Below, piece by piece: positions 60,367 to 64,000 of a DNA stretch of 64,000 nt. Source of the stretch: Steinernema hermaphroditum (lineage: Eukaryota > Nematoda > Chromadorea > Rhabditida > Steinernematidae); the NCBI GenBank assembly GCA_030435675.1, contig CM059622.1:5704001-5768000 (forward strand), written 5' to 3'. The position numbers and the translations under genes are program-made. The notes below the pieces were generated by a model. It was not told the origin of the DNA. It saw nothing but the letters and a program-made list of their open reading frames with translations, and did not search any database. The number at the start of each line of letters is the position of its first letter. Within the stretch, counting starts at the first letter, position 1.

Positions 60367-61942
60367 ATGCGCGAAATCGTTCACGTCCAAGTTGGCCAGT
60401 GCGGTAATCAGATCGGATCCAAGGTGGGAATCGATACCGTAACCCCAATCCTGAATCTTCTGCTTTAGTTCTGGGAGGTGATCTCCGATGAACACGGCAT
60501 CCAGCCTGATGGATCGTACAACGGCACCTCCGATCTTCAGCTCGACCGCATCGATGTCTACTACAATGAGGCCTCGAACCGCCGATTCGTGCCTCGCGCC
60601 CTTCTCGTCGACCTCGAGCCTGGAACCATGGACTCCATTCGCAGCAGTCCATACGGTGGCCTTTTCCGCCCTGACAACTTCATTTTCGGCCAGAGTGGCG
60701 CGGGAAACAACTGGGCAAAGGGCCACTACACCGAGGGAGCCGAGCTCGTCGACAACGTCCTCGACGTCGTCCGCAAAGAGGCTGAGGGGTGCGACTGTCT
60801 TCAGGTATTCTGTTGCTGGAGGGACTACCTAGCAGTTATGCTCTAGGGCTTCCAATTGACCCACTCCATCGGAGGAGGTACCGGTTCCGGTATGGGAACT
60901 CTTTTGATTTCGAAGATCCGCGAAGAGTACCCCGACCGCATCATGTCCTCTTTTTCCGTTGTCCCCTCGCCTAAGGTTTCCGACGTCGTCATTGAGCCCT
61001 ACAACGCCACGCTGTCGGTGCACCAGTTGGTGGAGAACACCGACGAGACCTTCTGTATCGATAATGAGGCCTTGTACGACATCTGCTTCCGCACGCTCAA
61101 ACTCACCAATCCCACCTACGGAGATCTGAATCATTTAGGTAGCTCATCTAATCTAATTGCTTTCACGACTTGTTCCTTACTTATAGTTTCCATGACCATT
61201 TCCGGAGTCACTACCAGTCTTCGTTTCCCTGGCCAGCTCAACGCTGACCTTCGTAAGCTTGCAGTAAATATGGTCCCATTCCCTCGTCTCCACTTCTTCA
61301 TGCCCGGATTCGCCCCTCTGTCCGCCAAAGGAACCCAGCAATACCGTGCCTCTACCGTCGCTGAACTGACCCAGCAGGTGAGACTCCCGACCGAAAGACT
61401 TCTGGAGACTAACCAGTTCCAATTAGATGTTCGATGCCAAGAACATGATGACCGCTTGCGATCCCAGACACGGACGCTATCTTACAGTAGCGGCGATGTT
61501 CCGAGGAAAGATGTCGATGCGTGATGTCGACGAGCAGCTCATGTCCGTACAGAACAAGAATTCTTCGTACTTCGTGGAGTGGATCCCTAACAACGTGAAG
61601 ACTTCTGTCTGTGACATTCCTCCTCGTGGACTTCCCATGAGCGCCACGTTCATCGGAAACTCTACGGCCATCCAGGAGATCTTCAAGCGGGTCTCCGAGC
61701 AGTTCACTGGTTAGCCCAGTAGTTGTTCTGTTTCCCTTCACCTCCATTTAGCTATGTTCCGCCGCAAGGCTTTCCTCCACTGGTACACAGGTGAAGGCAT
61801 GGACGAAATGGAATTCACTGAAGCGGAGTCCAACATGAACGATCTCATCAGCGAGTACCAGCAGTACCAAGAGGCGACCGCCGAAGACATGGGCGAATTC
61901 GAGGGCGAAGAGGGACACTACGAAGAGCACGACCAAGAATAA
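60367..61942 (+). CDS. Beta-tubulin, isotype 2 of a tandem pair
   Basis: Six exons (60367-60423, 60469-60804, 60847-61138, 61187-61377, 61427-61709, 61752-61942) encode 449 residues. Introns lie at exactly the same codons as in the gene 1.2 kb upstream, so the pair arose by tandem duplication. The sequence is close to canonical beta-tubulin: [46 protein letters not shown]. The tail is Glu-rich ([20 protein letters not shown]). Residues 167, 198 and 200 are Phe, Glu, Phe, counted along the translated exons; this is the benzimidazole-sensitive combination. AATAAA at 61938-61943 overlaps the stop codon. This is likely the general isotype. Confidence 0.96.
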
Positions 61943-61943
61943 A
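61938..61943 (+). terminator. AATAAA overlapping the tubulin 2 stop codon
   Basis: CAAGAATAAATT: the stop TAA is inside AATAAA, as in the upstream copy. Confidence 0.5.
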
Positions 61944-62039
61944 TTAATGTCCATTAATTTAACTAAATTGTTTTCTGTGCGAAAAAAACGTTTTCCTAAT
62001 AAATTTTGTTGTGACTTCATCAGAACGAGTCGTATCCCT

Positions 62040-63193
62040 TCAACTCTTCGCGTTTTTGCACGATTTCAACTTGGAAGGATCGTGGTCGGCGTCGATCTCA
62101 ACTACCACACGCTCCGCCTTTGAGATGCTCACCTTCCCCATCGGCGTTCTACCCTTTGTGTAGATAGACTTTGGCTTCACCGCTGTCGCCGCCGACTTGA
62201 ATTGTTGAATCTAAATGTACATCTATCATAACCCATTCGTGAACAAGTCGCAAACAACCTGCTTGGCAGCAATGTCCAGCACATCCTGTGACATCTCGAT
62301 CTGGTCACGATAGGCATCATCGCCTCCAGCGGCGCACTCGATAGTCAGCCTAACTGTCCCATCCTCCCACATTGATTCCATAATGTGATGCAATAACATC
62401 GTCTTGCTGGCGATCGCATTGTCATTAACATCCCTGAAAATGCTAACATAGCCCATCTTTTTGGAAGCTTACCGAATAACGTCGCCAGGGCGGAGATGGA
62501 TAGCGGAGATACTGCCTGGGTCTACGGATGCTACAGTAACGCGTTCGCGAGCGTCATACTTCACCCAGAGACCAATGATGGAGGGATAGTCTACGGAGAG
62601 TGTGGATTTGATGCAAAACATCACTTGGAACCTAAATATTGCGCACAGTAATATCAAAGAAGAACAGAGGCACAAGAGTACTGCAAACAAATGTCAAATC
62701 AGAGCCAACAAAATTTAAAGACAAGTTCGACAAAAAACTTAAACTTGAAACATACAAGTCAATGGCTCGATTGGTCACCTTCGTGACATCCTTGTCGAGC
62801 TGCAGACGTTCGACGGTGGTACCAAGGTGCCGACAGAAGGAAAATGAGTTCCGACGGAACTTCACGGGAACGACTTGCGCCGGTTGTCTGAGGATCTTCA
62901 CTAATTGAGCGAAATCTTCAACTGGCTTGCTGTCAACAGCAATGACGTTGTCTCCGACAAACGCTTTCCCGTTGGCCGCCGCGTTGGGCTCAACCATAGT
63001 TACAACAAGACCCGTCTTGTGAATTCGGAGTCCGAAAGGCTTCTTCACAATTACCGTCTCCTGAAACGAGTCATCTTATCTTTTCCGTGAATTCATCTTT
63101 TGAACGCACCTCCATGACGGGAATCGGCGGTGTTTCCTTCTTCACGTCAGCTCCTGGGTCGCTCTTCCCGGATTTTCCGGACGTCTCAGCCAT
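62040..63193 (-). CDS. Tandem PDZ-domain protein
   Basis: Five exons (63110-63193, 62756-63060, 62473-62631, 62259-62433, 62040-62210) encode 297 residues, phases consistent. A short Lys/Pro-rich N-terminus leads to PDZ 1 (KPFGLRIHKTGLVVTMVE, then FVGDNVIAVDSKPVEDF), with FGLRI as the peptide-binding loop. PDZ 2 has SIIGLWVKY as its loop, then SAIHLRPGDVIRDVNDN and a helix ending in a charged segment. The C-terminal 60 residues are basic and probably disordered (TAVKPKSIYTKGRT). PDZ repeats bind C-terminal peptides and organise complexes at membranes or junctions. I do not recognise an orthologue outside nematodes. The gene starts 215 bases after the eIF2-beta stop codon on the same strand, a spacing that would allow an operon. 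Confidence 0.8.
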
Positions 63194-63406
63194 CGCGCAG
63201 CCTATTCCAAGCAAACCAGCCGAAAACTACCCGACCGCCGCTCCAAAATAAAACCGCCACTCAAGCGACTACTCACAACGAAGCAACCGATCGAATGACT
63301 CCAACTGCACCTATGTGCCACGCTCCCAACGTCTAGACACGCGTACACAGAACACATCCGAAACATTTTATACGCATCTCACAGTAACAATCAAATACAT
63401 TAACGC

Positions 63407-63412
63407 TTTATT
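63407..63412 (-). terminator. AATAAA overlapping the eIF2-beta stop codon
   Basis: The minus strand reads GGCAAATAAAGCG, so AATAAA includes the stop TAA at 63408-63410. The 3' UTR would be extremely short, as is common for upstream genes of nematode operons. Confidence 0.5.
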
Positions 63413-64000
63413 TGCCGGCGGTAGCTTCAGCGGCGCGACGCAGAGCAGCACGCTTTCCAACCATGGCTGTGAATCCAGACTTGATGGCCGTGACGGAGCA
63501 ACGACTGCCACAGGTTTGACATTGCAGGAAGAAAAGACGGGTATCCTTGGTTAGTTCAGTATCGGACGAACGGCAAGTATGGCATGTCACATACTCCTCT
63601 GAAATGGTGGCACAGTAAGAGAAGAACAGAGACCAAGCTATATACTGATATATTTTCGAAGAACGCTTTCGAAATGTTTTTGCTGGAATCGACCCTTTAC
63701 GATGAGGCAACTGTTTCCGTCGATTGATCCACTAAACGAATTAAGAATTACTATTAAGCACTGTCGAGAGCTACTCACGTGGTTCCCAGTTCAGCCATCA
63801 AGAACTGCAGCACGTGCTTGGGCTGACGCTTCAGCAATCTGCAAATCTCGGCGAAGTTGGCGAAGGCAGTCTTCTTGCTGCCAGCGCGGGCGATCTGGGG
63901 AGGCTTCATGACGAACTTCTTCTTTTCGCCAGCAGCGAGTTCAGGGTTCTTCTCGCGCATAATTCCGAACACCAAATCGAGGAGCTCGTCGTAGGTGTAG
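63408..64000 (-). CDS. iftb-1: Translation initiation factor eIF2 subunit beta, 3' part
   Basis: Three exons are inside the window (63779 to beyond 64000, 63646-63731, 63408-63598). The gene runs off the right edge, so the N-terminal half with its lysine blocks is missing. eIF2-beta helps eIF2 deliver initiator Met-tRNA to the 40S subunit. The visible part begins [20 protein letters not shown], then [20 protein letters not shown] and [17 protein letters not shown], all typical. The next exon has [20 protein letters not shown]. The last exon carries the C2-C2 zinc ribbon ([10 protein letters not shown] and [12 protein letters not shown]). The ending [14 protein letters not shown] is normal. 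Confidence 0.95.

Overview
This is a stretch of a nematode nuclear genome. The genes carry many introns of about 40-50 bp ending in TTTAG or TTTCAG. Several genes have a splice acceptor just upstream of the start codon with no visible donor, as expected for spliced-leader trans-splicing. Some 3' ends are so compact that AATAAA overlaps the stop codon. Two divergent HNF4-type nuclear receptors fit the receptor expansion of nematodes. The proteins differ enough from textbook worm sequences that I do not name a genus. No tRNA, rRNA or CRISPR was seen.

Layout. 1-3.7 kb: two short hAT-like MITEs with 8-bp target duplications flank a frameshifted hypothetical gene. 3.9-9.6 kb (-): an HNF4-like nuclear receptor of 362 residues, split by a 4.4-kb intron that holds a large foldback repeat. 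9.6-18.7 kb: no convincing gene, but repeats of several kinds, including an 87-bp MITE and an 867-bp foldback with arms about 97% identical. 18.8-19.4 kb (+): a divergent, C-terminally truncated Rho-type GTPase. 20.7-23.2 kb (-): a second HNF4-related receptor (485 residues). 24.4-24.8 kb (-): a relic resembling part of Lon protease. 25.1-28.5 kb (-): EFL1, a ribosome-maturation GTPase. 29.2-30.4 kb (-): a TMEM98 homologue. 34.3-34.9 kb (+): endosulfine (Greatwall-PP2A axis). 35.2-36.4 kb (-): an immunoglobulin membrane protein. 37.3-38.5 kb (-): a 302-residue protein with an Argonaute-MID-like N-terminal half and an RRM-like C-terminus, divergently paired with a MAGE/NSE3 gene (38.9-40.0 kb, +). 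40.1-40.9 kb (-): a hypothetical protein with a BESS-like tail. 41.3-56.0 kb (-): the complete cytoplasmic dynein heavy chain gene (29 exons, 4,468 residues by my splice model). 57.6-61.9 kb (+): two tandem beta-tubulin genes with identical intron positions. 62.0-63.2 kb (-): a tandem-PDZ protein. 63.4 kb to the right edge (-): the 3' part of eIF2-beta, perhaps in an operon with the PDZ gene.

The right half is dense with housekeeping genes (dynein, tubulins, translation factors, SMC5/6-associated MAGE). The left third is repeat-rich. The most unusual gene is the MID-RRM protein, whose domain combination recalls PID-3 of the C. elegans PETISCO small-RNA complex. All exon coordinates are hand-derived from reading frame, phase and GT/AG sites and have no transcript support.
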